Origin: Deltaproteobacteria bacterium
GTDB taxonomy: Bacteria; Desulfobacterota; BSN033; WVXP01
Assembly (NCBI GenBank): GCA_019308905.1
Contig: JAFDHF010000001.1
Coordinates: forward strand, 1-64,000
DNA: 64,000 nt
Reading direction: 5' to 3'
The translations under genes were made by a program, and so were the position numbers. The notes under the pieces are model-generated. The model was not told the DNA's origin. It made no database searches and saw nothing but the letters and a program-made list of their open reading frames with translations. Every line of letters begins with the position of its first letter. The first letter of the stretch is position 1. Positions 20,103-27,227 of the stretch are shown in pieces.

Positions 20103-20690
20103 TCACCCCCGGAGATGTCGCCGTCCCAGGGAGAAAGCCCTCTGGTTGAGTGAGTGGACCTTGGGGGGAAGCCTCTTGAGGATCACATCGATCCAAAGGC
20201 CTTCACGGATGGAACACAGGTGCGATAGAGCTCCAAGGAGCACCACGTTGGTTGAACGGATGTCACCCGCCTCCTCAGCCAGACGCGTAGCCGGCAGTAC
20301 ATGGAGACGGCCGCAGTGCTTTTCCAGGATCTCTTCGATTCTCTCGGGATATGACATCTGCCCGAGGTTTACTGCCGGCGGGTTGATCTTGTGGTCATTC
20401 ATGACAACCGTGCCGTCTCCCCTGAGGTGGTTCACCCATCTCAGTGCCTCGAGTCGTTCAAAGGCCAGGAGAATGTCCGCGTCCCCCTGTTTAATGATGG
20501 GAGAATAGACCTTCTTCCCGAAACGGACATGACTCGTGACGCTCCCTCCCCGCTGAGCCATTCCGTGGATCTCGCTCTTTTTCACGTCGTATCCCGCCTC
20601 CAGAAAGACGTCTGTCATGATATCACTGGCTACAATGATTCCCTGCCCTCCCACACCGACAAGGAGGATGTTTGTCACCTCATTTTCCAT
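20103..20690 (-). CDS. iorB: indolepyruvate:ferredoxin oxidoreductase, beta subunit
   Basis: 195 residues from ATG 20690. The N-terminus NILLVGVGGQGIIVASDIM and EIHGMAQRGGSVTSHVR are typical of the gamma/beta-type subunit of 2-oxoacid:ferredoxin oxidoreductases. With IorA it decarboxylates aryl pyruvates, oxidatively forming aryl-acetyl-CoA and reduced ferredoxin in amino-acid fermentation, or working in reverse in synthesis. Its start lies 11 bp inside the end of iorA, so the subunits are translationally coupled. The open frame to 20804 runs inside iorA and was not used. Confidence 0.94.
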   Translation of the reverse strand: MENEVTNILLVGVGGQGIIVASDIMTDVFLEAGYDVKKSEIHGMAQRGGSVTSHVRFGKKVYSPIIKQGDADILLAFERLEALRWVNHLRGDGTVVMNDHKINPPAVNLGQMSYPERIEEILEKHCGRLHVLPATRLAEEAGDIRSTNVVLLGALSHLCSIREGLWIDVILKRLPPKVHSLNQRAFSLGRRHLRG

Positions 20691-22557
20691 GCTTCCCCTC
20701 CAAAGAGGTGCGACCCTCCGAAGACTCCCGACTCCTCGTTTCGAACCCGCAGACGGCCTCACCCCCCGTGGGGTAAATGGCATCGAATCTGCACACCTGC
20801 ACACACAGCCCGCACCCAGGGCAAAGGCTCTTCTCGATCGACGAAAATCCTTTTCCTTTCCTCCCTTCAGCCTGGGCCGCCTCGTCTCCCTTCACCGGGT
20901 TCCACGAGATGGCGGGACACCCCAGGCCGAGGCACATCCGGCATCCCGTACACTTATCCTGGTCAATGGCATACGGGGGATGGTACTCCTTGATCTCCCT
21001 GCGAAGCATTGCGCAGGGCCCTTGATTGATTATCAGCGACGAAGCCCCGCTGTCCGTCTCTTCGGTGATCGCCCTTTCGATCTCCTCCAGATTCCATGGG
21101 TTGGTGACCCGTATGTTCTTGATCCCCACGGATTTGGCCAGACCGACAAAGTCGAGACGCTCGGTGGGCTCCCCCCTTATCGTAAAACCGGTGGCCGGAT
21201 GTTCCTGAAACCCGGTCATGGCCGTTGCATGGTTGTCAAGAAGGATAACCGTAGCATCGCCTCTGTTGTAGGCTATGTCGATCAGTGGTGTGATTCCACC
21301 ATGGATAAAGGTGGAATCGCCGATCACCGCAACGACCCGCCGTCTGTCATCGGGGCCGAGCACTTTGGAAAGGCCGTGGGCCTGCCCTATGCTGGCCCCC
21401 ATACAGATGCATGAATCGAGGGCTGTCAATGGAGGAAGAGCAGCGAGGGTGTAACATCCGATGTCACCGGCCACAAAGAAGCCCTTTCTCTTCAGGACGT
21501 AGAATATCCCCCGGTGGGGACACCCCGCACACATGTTGGGGGGGCGCGGCGGCAATGTACCCGCCTCGACGCCAGCCGGTTCCCTGAAGTCGGGCCCCTT
21601 CAATCCCTTTTCGACGAGGAGAGGGTTGAGTTCACCACAGCGTGGGAAGAGCCGCTTGCCTCCATTGACAGGGAAGCCCATGATCTTCAGGTTCTCTTCC
21701 AGGAATGGATCCAGCTCTTCCACCACATAGACCTCTTCCACCTGGTCGCAAAACCTCTGGATAAGGGTTTTTGAAAGAGGCCAGACCATTCCGAGCTTGA
21801 GGCACGAGTAATGAGGGAAAATCTCCTTGACATACTGATAGGAAATCCCAGCCGTGATGATACCCTTCTTCGGGTCATTGAGTTCCATGCGGTTCTCAGG
21901 GAAGTCCGCCGCGTAAGCCTCGAGCTCGGCGAGCCTCTCTTCCACTGTCTTGTGCCTCTCTCGCCCGTACAGAGGCAGCATGACCCATTTGGGCGGATTC
22001 TTCTCCACCTTTACGGGGATCGGAGCCTGACACCGGTCTTCCAGCCTCACCACGGTCTTGGAATGGGATATTCTCGTCACGCTTCTCACCATCACCGGTG
22101 TGTCGAATCCTTCGCTCAAGTCAAACCCGATCCTGACGAAATCCTTGGCCTCTTGGCTGTCGCTCGGCTCCAACATGGGGATTTTTGCGAACTTCGCGTA
22201 GTTGCGGTTGTCCTGTTCGTTTTGCGAGGAATAGAGCCCCGGATCATCTGCCGTAACCAACACGATCCCTCCCCTCACCCCCGTGTAGGAAAGGGTCATG
22301 AGGGGATCTGCGGCCACATTGACCCCAACATGCTTCATGCAGGCCATCGCACGGGCTCCACCGATACTCGCCCCGATAGCTGCTTCCAGAGCGACTTTCT
22401 CGTTGGGTGCCCATTCGGCGTATATCTCTTCGTATTCTCTTCCGATCGTGTCCAGGATCTCCGAGCTCGGTGTGCCAGGGTAGGCTGCAGCGAATCTCAC
22501 CCCCGCCTCGTAAGCTCCCCTTGCAATCGCTTCGTTCCCTTTCAAGACTCTCTTCAT
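20680..22557 (-). CDS. iorA: indolepyruvate:ferredoxin oxidoreductase, alpha subunit
   Basis: 625 residues from ATG 22557. The pyrimidine-binding domain starts KGNEAIARGAYEAGVRFAAA. The thiamine-diphosphate site shows CAGCPHRG and GDSTFIHGGITPL with DNHATAMTG. The C-terminus carries two ferredoxin-like [4Fe-4S] motifs, CTGCRMCLGLGCP and CPGCGLCVQVC. The enzyme is oxygen-sensitive and typical of anaerobes. Start 22557 is chosen by similarity to the family N-terminus; a frame open to 22644 gives 29 extra residues without family resemblance. It lies about 95 bp downstream of the YfgM-like gene and may share its transcript. Confidence 0.95.
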   Translation of the reverse strand: MKRVLKGNEAIARGAYEAGVRFAAAYPGTPSSEILDTIGREYEEIYAEWAPNEKVALEAAIGASIGGARAMACMKHVGVNVAADPLMTLSYTGVRGGIVLVTADDPGLYSSQNEQDNRNYAKFAKIPMLEPSDSQEAKDFVRIGFDLSEGFDTPVMVRSVTRISHSKTVVRLEDRCQAPIPVKVEKNPPKWVMLPLYGRERHKTVEERLAELEAYAADFPENRMELNDPKKGIITAGISYQYVKEIFPHYSCLKLGMVWPLSKTLIQRFCDQVEEVYVVEELDPFLEENLKIMGFPVNGGKRLFPRCGELNPLLVEKGLKGPDFREPAGVEAGTLPPRPPNMCAGCPHRGIFYVLKRKGFFVAGDIGCYTLAALPPLTALDSCICMGASIGQAHGLSKVLGPDDRRRVVAVIGDSTFIHGGITPLIDIAYNRGDATVILLDNHATAMTGFQEHPATGFTIRGEPTERLDFVGLAKSVGIKNIRVTNPWNLEEIERAITEETDSGASSLIINQGPCAMLRREIKEYHPPYAIDQDKCTGCRMCLGLGCPAISWNPVKGDEAAQAEGRKGKGFSSIEKSLCPGCGLCVQVCRFDAIYPTGGEAVCGFETRSRESSEGRTSLEGKHGK

Positions 22558-22652
22558 CCCCTCTTCCCCATGATTCGAATCTTTCAATCCTGCTTCCCCC
22601 TCTGACCTAAGACGGAGAAATTCCTCCTGAGCCAAAGCCTCCAAGCCCGGGA

Positions 22653-23360
22653 CTAGCGGAGCTTCTCTTCCAGTAACGCCACCCGCCTTTTGATCAGATC
22701 CGACTCGGCGGCGTCGGGGTACCGGCTCAGGAAGTCCTTGTAAGCCTTGAGGGCCTCCTTGTCTCGACCCATTCCCTCATATGTCCTGGCAAGCCCCAGA
22801 ATCGACTCACCCCCGAGAAAGCACTGATCCAGCCCCCCCAACTCCTTGAATGAGGCCAGAGCCTCCTCATACTTCTTTTCGTGCAGGTAGGCATATCCGA
22901 GCCCCTCCAAGGCAAGACAACGGCACAGCGGCTTACCGCCGTCCTTAGAGAGAAACTTCTGATACTTCTGGATAGCTTCCCCGTACCGCCCCATTCTTGA
23001 CAAGCACCTCCCCGCATAGATGAGGGCGAGCCTACCGCTCTCCGTGGAAGGGTATCGCTTCAGAAGATCCGTCAATCTTTCGAGGGCATCCCTATACGCC
23101 CCATCGGCCTCCTTCCCGCTCAAGCCTTCCGCCTCCTTCAATCTTTCCACCCCTTGGGACAGCAGGAAGGAGGCCCTACTCTCCCTCTCCCGGAGACTGG
23201 CACGCCACCACACAATCCCGCCTGCCAGCACAGCCAGGAGGATAGCCGCCAGGGTAAAAAGTCTCCAGTTTCGAACAAACCGATCCCTGATCTCCTTGAA
23301 AACAACCGATTCCTTTGGCTCCTCGATCTTCTTCGTGCGTCTCTTCAGCTTCTTTGCCAT
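22653..23360 (-). CDS. membrane-anchored TPR protein (YfgM-like)
   Basis: 235 residues from ATG 23360, which follows GTGAGGGG. A basic N-terminus (AKKLKRRTKK) precedes one membrane helix (FTLAAILLAVLAGGIVWW, about residues 33-50), and the rest is tetratricopeptide repeats (LIYAGRCLSRMGRYGEAIQK, GYAYLHEKKYEEALASFK, TYEGMGRDKEALKAYKDFL). The layout, short cytoplasmic tail, single helix and periplasmic TPRs, is that of YfgM, an ancillary SecYEG/chaperone-network protein in E. coli. Orthology is not certain because TPR proteins look alike. Confidence 0.75.
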   Translation of the reverse strand: MAKKLKRRTKKIEEPKESVVFKEIRDRFVRNWRLFTLAAILLAVLAGGIVWWRASLRERESRASFLLSQGVERLKEAEGLSGKEADGAYRDALERLTDLLKRYPSTESGRLALIYAGRCLSRMGRYGEAIQKYQKFLSKDGGKPLCRCLALEGLGYAYLHEKKYEEALASFKELGGLDQCFLGGESILGLARTYEGMGRDKEALKAYKDFLSRYPDAAESDLIKRRVALLEEKLR

Positions 23361-23384
23361 GGACCCCTCACGTTTTTCGGGAAT

Positions 23385-23412
23385 CTTATATGGTTGAAAC
23401 ACACTTTGTCAA
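23385..23412 (-). promoter_or_regulatory. sigma-70-type promoter for the YfgM-like gene
   Basis: On the minus strand a perfect TTGACA (plus 23407-23412) is separated by 16 bp from TATAAG (plus 23385-23390). The expected transcript start lies about 18 nt before the ATG at 23360. Confidence 0.72.
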
Positions 23413-23466
23413 CTCCCTGTGGGCACAAACCTCACCCTCTCGACGGCCTCACTCCATGCAAACCGG

Positions 23467-23497
23467 GCCGACTCGAGACGATCCGGATTGAGTCGGC
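23467..23497. repeat. 8-bp perfect inverted repeat in a divergent promoter region
   Basis: GCCGACTC (23467-23474) and GAGTCGGC (23490-23497) are separated by 15 bp. It lies between the divergent YfgM-like gene and the rightward TPR-pepQ-efp group, about 55 bp behind the leftward promoter. It may be an operator or an RNA hairpin; no T-run follows on either strand. Confidence 0.45.
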
Positions 23498-23566
23498 AAA
23501 CCCCGATTCAGCCCATATTTGCAAGCCGTTGGAATTCAAGCATGAGATTGAGGGCCGCGAGTTCTC

Positions 23567-23595
23567 TTGACTTTTCAAGCAAACATCCTTAACTT
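23567..23595 (+). promoter_or_regulatory. candidate promoter for the TPR-pepQ-efp group
   Basis: TTGACT (23567-23572), a 17-bp spacer and TAACTT (23590-23595). The -35 box is good and the -10 box is weak. It ends 24 bp before the GTG start at 23620, with GGGAGGGG between. Confidence 0.45.
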
Positions 23596-23619
23596 TCTCT
23601 AAAATTCGGGAGGGGAACC

Positions 23620-23907
23620 GTGGGGGAGAAAATCGCCACAAAAACCCTCGCCGAGCTCTATCTCGAGCAGGGAGATACTCGGAAGGCCCTTGAGATCTAC
23701 CAGCAAGTACTCGAGCAAGAGCCCTCCAACGAGGAGATCCGCGAGGCTATCAGGGTGCTTGAGTCCAGGGTCAAGCGGCCTGCCCAGGCCAATACCGTGG
23801 ATCAAGGAGACGGGACTGGCAGGAGTGAAAAGATCAAGAAGCTGGAAAAATGGAGGGAGAAGATTCGGAACATCCAGAGGCGGCGAAGACAAGGGGACGT
23901 AGTTTGA
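23620..23907 (+). CDS. small TPR-type protein
   Basis: 95 residues starting with GTG at 23620, preceded by GGGAGGGG. The first part is a single tetratricopeptide-like helical hairpin (LAELYLEQGDTRKALEIYQQ). The rest is charged and probably helical, ending in a very basic tail (RNIQRRRRQGDVV). The function is unknown; such one-repeat proteins are common in Desulfobacterota. The stop codon overlaps the TTG start of the next gene in the sequence TTGA, so the two are likely translationally coupled. Confidence 0.7.
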   Translation: MGEKIATKTLAELYLEQGDTRKALEIYQQVLEQEPSNEEIREAIRVLESRVKRPAQANTVDQGDGTGRSEKIKKLEKWREKIRNIQRRRRQGDVV

Positions 23908-24971
23908 AGAAACGACGATTCCAATGGGTGACCAGACTTCTCAACCACAGGAACCTGGACGGGCTGCTGGTCACTTCTCCTGAAAACGTCAGGTACTGGA
24001 GCGGTTTTACTGGTTCTGATGCCGCCCTCCTTTTCACAGGAGATAGGAGGCGGCTGCTGACTGATTCCAGGTACATAACCCAGGCCGCAGATGAGGCATC
24101 CGGTTACGAGCTGGCCGAATACTCCAAAAAGGTGGAAGGGATTGCAGACGCGATCCTCGCTTCCCGGGTGAAACGGCTGGGTTTCGAATCAGAGCACGTC
24201 ACCTATGCATTCTGGGCCGAGCTTTCGGCAAAGCTCACAGGTATCGCTCTCGTCCCGCTGGAAAGGGAGGTCCGGGCGGCAAGAATCAGAAAGGACCCTT
24301 CTGAGATTCGCCTCATGAAAAAAGCCATCTCAATTGCAGAAAAGGCCCTTCTCAATACCCTCTGCCGGGTGGAACCGGGAATCGCGGAGAAGGAACTCGC
24401 CCGGGAGATCGAATTCGAGATGAGGCGGCTCGGCGCAGAGACAGTCGCTTTTGAGACTATCGTCGCCTCGGGCTACAGAGCGGCCCTCCCTCATGGTAAA
24501 CCCACCGAAAAGAGACTGAAAAGGGGAGATCTCCTTCTCATCGATTTCGGCAGCCGGTTCAACGGATACCATTCCGATGAAACCTGTACTTTCTGCCTGG
24601 GCGAGCCCACTGCCGAACAGCGGAAGATTTACTCCATCGTGAAAGAAGCCCATGATCGAGCCATCTCTTCGATCAGAGCCGGTGTGTCCCTCCAGGAGAT
24701 CGACCGAGTCGCCAGGGGGTATATCGCAGATAAGGGGTACGGGGCTCGTTTTGGGCACGGCCTCGGCCATGGGGTGGGCCTGGCGATTCATGAAGAGCCG
24801 AGAATCTCCTTCGACAGTGAGGGTGTTGCCGAAGGCGGCATGGTTTTCACCGTCGAACCCGGTATCTATATTCCAGGATGGGGGGGGATCCGAATCGAGG
24901 ACATGGTTCTGGTAAGAAAAGAGGAGTGCGAGGTCCTGACCCAGATCGACAAGGGTCTCAGGGTCTTTTGA
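23904..24971 (+). CDS. Xaa-Pro aminopeptidase (M24B family)
   Basis: About 355 residues. The N-terminal creatinase-like domain has LVTSPENVRYWSGFTGSDAA. The pita-bread metalloenzyme domain carries the five metal ligands: two aspartates in LLLIDFGSRFNGYHSDETCT, histidine in GHGLGHGVGLAIHEEP, and glutamates in FTVEPGIYI and IRIEDMV. It removes N-terminal residues before proline in peptides. TTG at 23904 is chosen because AAGGGGA lies 6-7 nt upstream and it overlaps the preceding stop; ATG 23850 is an alternative. The efp gene follows 10 bp downstream, a common arrangement in bacteria. Confidence 0.93.
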   Translation: MKKRRFQWVTRLLNHRNLDGLLVTSPENVRYWSGFTGSDAALLFTGDRRRLLTDSRYITQAADEASGYELAEYSKKVEGIADAILASRVKRLGFESEHVTYAFWAELSAKLTGIALVPLEREVRAARIRKDPSEIRLMKKAISIAEKALLNTLCRVEPGIAEKELAREIEFEMRRLGAETVAFETIVASGYRAALPHGKPTEKRLKRGDLLLIDFGSRFNGYHSDETCTFCLGEPTAEQRKIYSIVKEAHDRAISSIRAGVSLQEIDRVARGYIADKGYGARFGHGLGHGVGLAIHEEPRISFDSEGVAEGGMVFTVEPGIYIPGWGGIRIEDMVLVRKEECEVLTQIDKGLRVF

Positions 24972-24981
24972 AGGAGCCGCT

Positions 24982-25542
24982 ATGTTAACCATCTACGATT
25001 TTAGAAAAGGACTCAAGATCGAGCTCAACGGAGAACCCTTTGTACTCGTCGACTACGAACACGTCAAACCAGGCAAGGGCGGTGCATTCGCTCGGGCAAA
25101 GATCAAGAGCCTGATCACAGGAAACGTTCGGGAACAGACCTTTCGCGTCTCCGACCGGTTGGAGAGTCCGGACGTCGTGGAGAGGCAGATGCAGTATCTA
25201 TACCGGGACGGAGAAAAATACTGTTTCATGGATAATGAGACTTACGAACAGTTTTTTCTTACCGAAGATCAGGTGGGAAAGAGCAAGGACTTTTTGAAGG
25301 AGAATATTAATGTCTCCCTTCTTTACTACAACGGGAAGCCCATAGGGATCGAGCTGCCCATTTTTGTGGAACTCGAGATCGTAGACACACAGCCGGGTGT
25401 GAGGGGAGACACCGCTTCGGGTGGGACTAAGCCGGCCATCCTGGAGACCGGGGCAACAGTTCAGGTACCCCTTTTTCTGAACCAAGGGGACGTGATCAAG
25501 ATCGACACAAGGACCGGCGCGTATATCGAGAGGGTGAAGTAG
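24982..25542 (+). CDS. efp: translation elongation factor P
   Basis: 186 residues with the three-domain EF-P fold. The modifiable loop near the N-terminus reads VKPGKGGAF with lysine at residue 32, equivalent to E. coli Lys34. EF-P rescues ribosomes stalled at consecutive prolines. The C-terminus (VPLFLNQGDVIKIDTRTGAY) is typical. No lysine-modifying enzyme (EpmA/EpmB type) is visible in this window, so the modification state cannot be predicted. It is co-transcribed with the aminopeptidase P gene. Confidence 0.97.
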   Translation: MLTIYDFRKGLKIELNGEPFVLVDYEHVKPGKGGAFARAKIKSLITGNVREQTFRVSDRLESPDVVERQMQYLYRDGEKYCFMDNETYEQFFLTEDQVGKSKDFLKENINVSLLYYNGKPIGIELPIFVELEIVDTQPGVRGDTASGGTKPAILETGATVQVPLFLNQGDVIKIDTRTGAYIERVK

Positions 25543-25659
25543 CCCTTCACGGGGCTTCCTCGGTGTCTTGTCAGGGCCTGGGTTTCTTGGCTCCCGGTCG
25601 AGGATTTTTTCTGGTAGATAGCTCTACCGTTATTTTCTCTCTTTGGCAGGAGAAGCGCC

Positions 25660-25972
25660 TTCTCCGAAAGTCGGGAGACTCCGGTCTCATGGAGTGGAGT
25701 TTCCTGAGTTTTCGGCCCAGGATTCTTGCAAGTATATGACTTCACGATCTTTTTCTGTCTTGGCAGGACAACACCCTTGTCCCCTCGCTCCTGAGCTCAC
25801 GCGGTCACCCTGTCAAGGTTCGCGGGTGGGCAGTTCCTGCCCCTCCGCCACGAACACGAATCACGAACACGACCTTTCCCCTCCCCGCTCATCCTTGATG
25901 GGTACCCCCACCGCTTCCGCAATGTCGCTCGGAGGCAAGGGTGTTCTCCAAAAGTCAGGAAACTCCACTCTC
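25660..25972 (+). repeat. intergenic repeat element, copy A (inverted relative to copy B)
   Basis: A non-coding element that reappears in reverse orientation at 34415-34825. The core has perfect 16-bp terminal inverted repeats (GAGTGGAGTTTCCTGA at 25692-25707 and its complement at 25955-25970). A 29-bp imperfect direct repeat (25660-25688 and 25944-25972, 24 of 29 identical) brackets it. Inside lie about two 13-nt units (CACGAACACGAAT type, 25850-25873). No protein is encoded; open frames across it are driven by the repeat. The rest of the 25543-26038 spacer holds only the tRNA promoter and no convincing terminator for efp. Confidence 0.85.
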
Positions 25973-25980
25973 CTTGACTC

Positions 25981-26009
25981 TTGACCTTGCATAGGTTTTG
26001 CAATATCTT
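25981..26009 (+). promoter_or_regulatory. promoter of tRNA-Gly
   Basis: TTGACC (25981-25986), a 17-bp spacer and TATCTT (26004-26009). It begins 8 bp after the end of repeat copy A, and the tRNA starts 29 bp after the -10 box. Confidence 0.6.
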
Positions 26010-26038
26010 GAAGATAGTCGGTAAGAGGTAGATCGAGT

Positions 26039-26111
26039 GCGGGTGTAGCTCAGTTGGTAGAGCATCAGCTTCCCAAGCTGAGGGTCGCGGGTCCGAGTCC
26101 CGTCACCCGCT
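26039..26111 (+). tRNA. tRNA-Gly (anticodon CCC)
   Basis: 73 nt that fold as a full cloverleaf. The acceptor is GCGGGTG with CACCCGC, the D arm GCTC/GAGC, and the anticodon stem TCAGC/GCTGA with loop TTCCCAA. Anticodon CCC reads GGG, and discriminator U73 fits glycine. The T arm is GCGGG/CCCGT with loop TCCGAGT. Position 55 is C rather than the nearly universal U (pseudouridine in the mature tRNA), which is unusual. CCA is not encoded. Confidence 0.95.
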
Positions 26112-26113
26112 TC

Positions 26114-26383
26114 TTATCCCTTTTGTTTGTCTCTTCCCAGCGCTCCCCGATAGGTGTTGGCACAGAGTGGGCAGATGGCGTAGGGGGACCTCCTGTAGTA
26201 TCTGATCATGTATTGTTCGGTGCGTGAGATCTCCTTGCCGCAGATGGAGCAGCTGAGGCGTGATACTTTTGCCACCGTGAACACGTGACGGCAACGAGAG
26301 CAACGAACGTTCCTGGAATTTTCTATGAAGAGAAGCTCGTTAATCCTGTACCGGGTATGACACCGGGGGCACTCGACAATCAA
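26114..26383 (-). CDS. MJ0042-type zinc-ribbon protein
   Basis: 89 residues with TTG start at 26383 (AAAGGGA upstream); a second TTG at 26413 is possible. The N-terminal zinc ribbon (VECPRCHTRYRINE, then VRCSRCRHVFTV) is the MJ0042 or zinc_ribbon type common at the N-terminus of deltaproteobacterial regulatory proteins. Two further pairs follow (LSCSICGKEI, AICPLCANTYRG), giving eight cysteines in four CxxC pairs. No enzymatic domain is present. It follows the PilZ gene closely on the same strand and ends just past the tRNA. Confidence 0.8.
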   Translation of the reverse strand: MIVECPRCHTRYRINELLFIENSRNVRCSRCRHVFTVAKVSRLSCSICGKEISRTEQYMIRYYRRSPYAICPLCANTYRGALGRDKQKG

Positions 26384-26424
26384 GGCGGATCCCTTTGGAA
26401 CTGCACCCTGCAAGGGACTCCCTG

Positions 26425-26847
26425 CTAACCCCTTGCTCTCGAAATGAAGGCCTTCCAGACCCTCCTCGTTGCCAGGTCCATCTCTTCCAAGAATATGCCT
26501 GCACGAAAATGGTAAGGGGCCTCCTCCAAGAAGTTTATATCGTACCAGACGACTTTCCCGGTCACCTTGACGCTCTCCCCACCCAGGCTGGTTTCGATCT
26601 CGATGTCAAACCGGTCGTCTCCCTGCTTGGCCCTGATGATCTCACTCACTTGATCCCGAGTCGGGTTCGCCTCAATGAGAAGACCCTCCAGGGAGATATT
26701 CCCCACCTTCCCGGTGGTTCTGGTCCCGATTCCCTCGATGCTCTCAGCCTTTGAAACCACCGGGGCAAGCCCGGAGACCCGGAAGCTAATGGGAAAGGAG
26801 ATCTCGTATCGTGGATACTTCCGTCTTTCACGAGTGTCTTTTATCAT
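26425..26847 (-). CDS. PilZ domain protein (putative c-di-GMP receptor)
   Basis: 140 residues from ATG 26847, preceded by AAGGGGGG. The c-di-GMP binding signatures are both visible: the RxxxR-type ERRKYPRYE at the start and NISLEGLLIEA (D/NxSxxG) about 45 residues later. A six-stranded barrel-like pattern follows (VKVTGKVVWYDINF, HFRAGIFLEEM). The frame is open to 26937, but that extension runs through the promoter at 26869-26897. It is followed by the zinc-ribbon gene, and HD and HEAT proteins lie upstream, suggesting a small signalling cluster. Confidence 0.87.
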   Translation of the reverse strand: MIKDTRERRKYPRYEISFPISFRVSGLAPVVSKAESIEGIGTRTTGKVGNISLEGLLIEANPTRDQVSEIIRAKQGDDRFDIEIETSLGGESVKVTGKVVWYDINFLEEAPYHFRAGIFLEEMDLATRRVWKAFISRARG

Positions 26848-26868
26848 GTCCCCCCTTCTTTCACGTTC

Positions 26869-26897
26869 ATTATTCCATTTCCAGACCGATTGGTCAA
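26869..26897 (-). promoter_or_regulatory. promoter of the PilZ gene
   Basis: On the minus strand TTGACC (plus 26892-26897), a 17-bp spacer and AATAAT (plus 26869-26874). The start codon of the PilZ gene is 21 bp beyond the -10 box. Confidence 0.65.
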
Positions 26898-26921
26898 CAC
26901 GGGGCTCGTTTTGGGTTCCTT

Positions 26922-27090
26922 CACTTTTGGGTAACACCCGTTACCTGTGTGATATTGCGAAGGTACGGGATGCCCGTCAGGAGTGAGTGGCCGTTGTCCT
27001 GGGTGGAGCCGAAGGGAATTGGAAGGCTCGCCCGTGAATCCCGAGTGGCGGCAGCTTGGGATCAAAGCGATAGGAGTGTTCTCCCGCCCA
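26922..27090 (-). repeat. diverged third copy (C) of the intergenic repeat
   Basis: The stretch 26922-26988 (ACTTTTGGGTAACACCCG, ATATTGCGAAGG, TGCCCGTCAGGAGTGAG) lines up with 34439-34505 of copy B. 27066-27090 (AGCGATAGGAGTGTTCT) resembles the other end. The 13-nt tandem array is missing. Similarity is patchy, so this is a tentative relic. The whole 26848-27227 spacer otherwise holds only the PilZ promoter. Confidence 0.4.
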
Positions 27091-27227
27091 GAGGGGTACG
27101 ATCCGGTTCATGCCCAGGTGGAAAGGGCTTTACACGGAGGGTTCAAGAACCGCCCTCGACATGGAACGGCCTTCGACCTCGGATTTGAGAGTACAGAATG
27201 CAAGGTCGCACCGGCTTCCGGATCGGG

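Noticed and set aside
19155-22605. Plus-strand open frames opposite ogg-iorA
   Set aside because: Shadows of the minus-strand genes, lacking domains and proper starts.
25543-25620. rho-independent terminator after efp
   Set aside because: AGCCC/GGGCT near 25543 has a stem of only 5 bp and the T-run at 25604 is far away and not paired with a hairpin.
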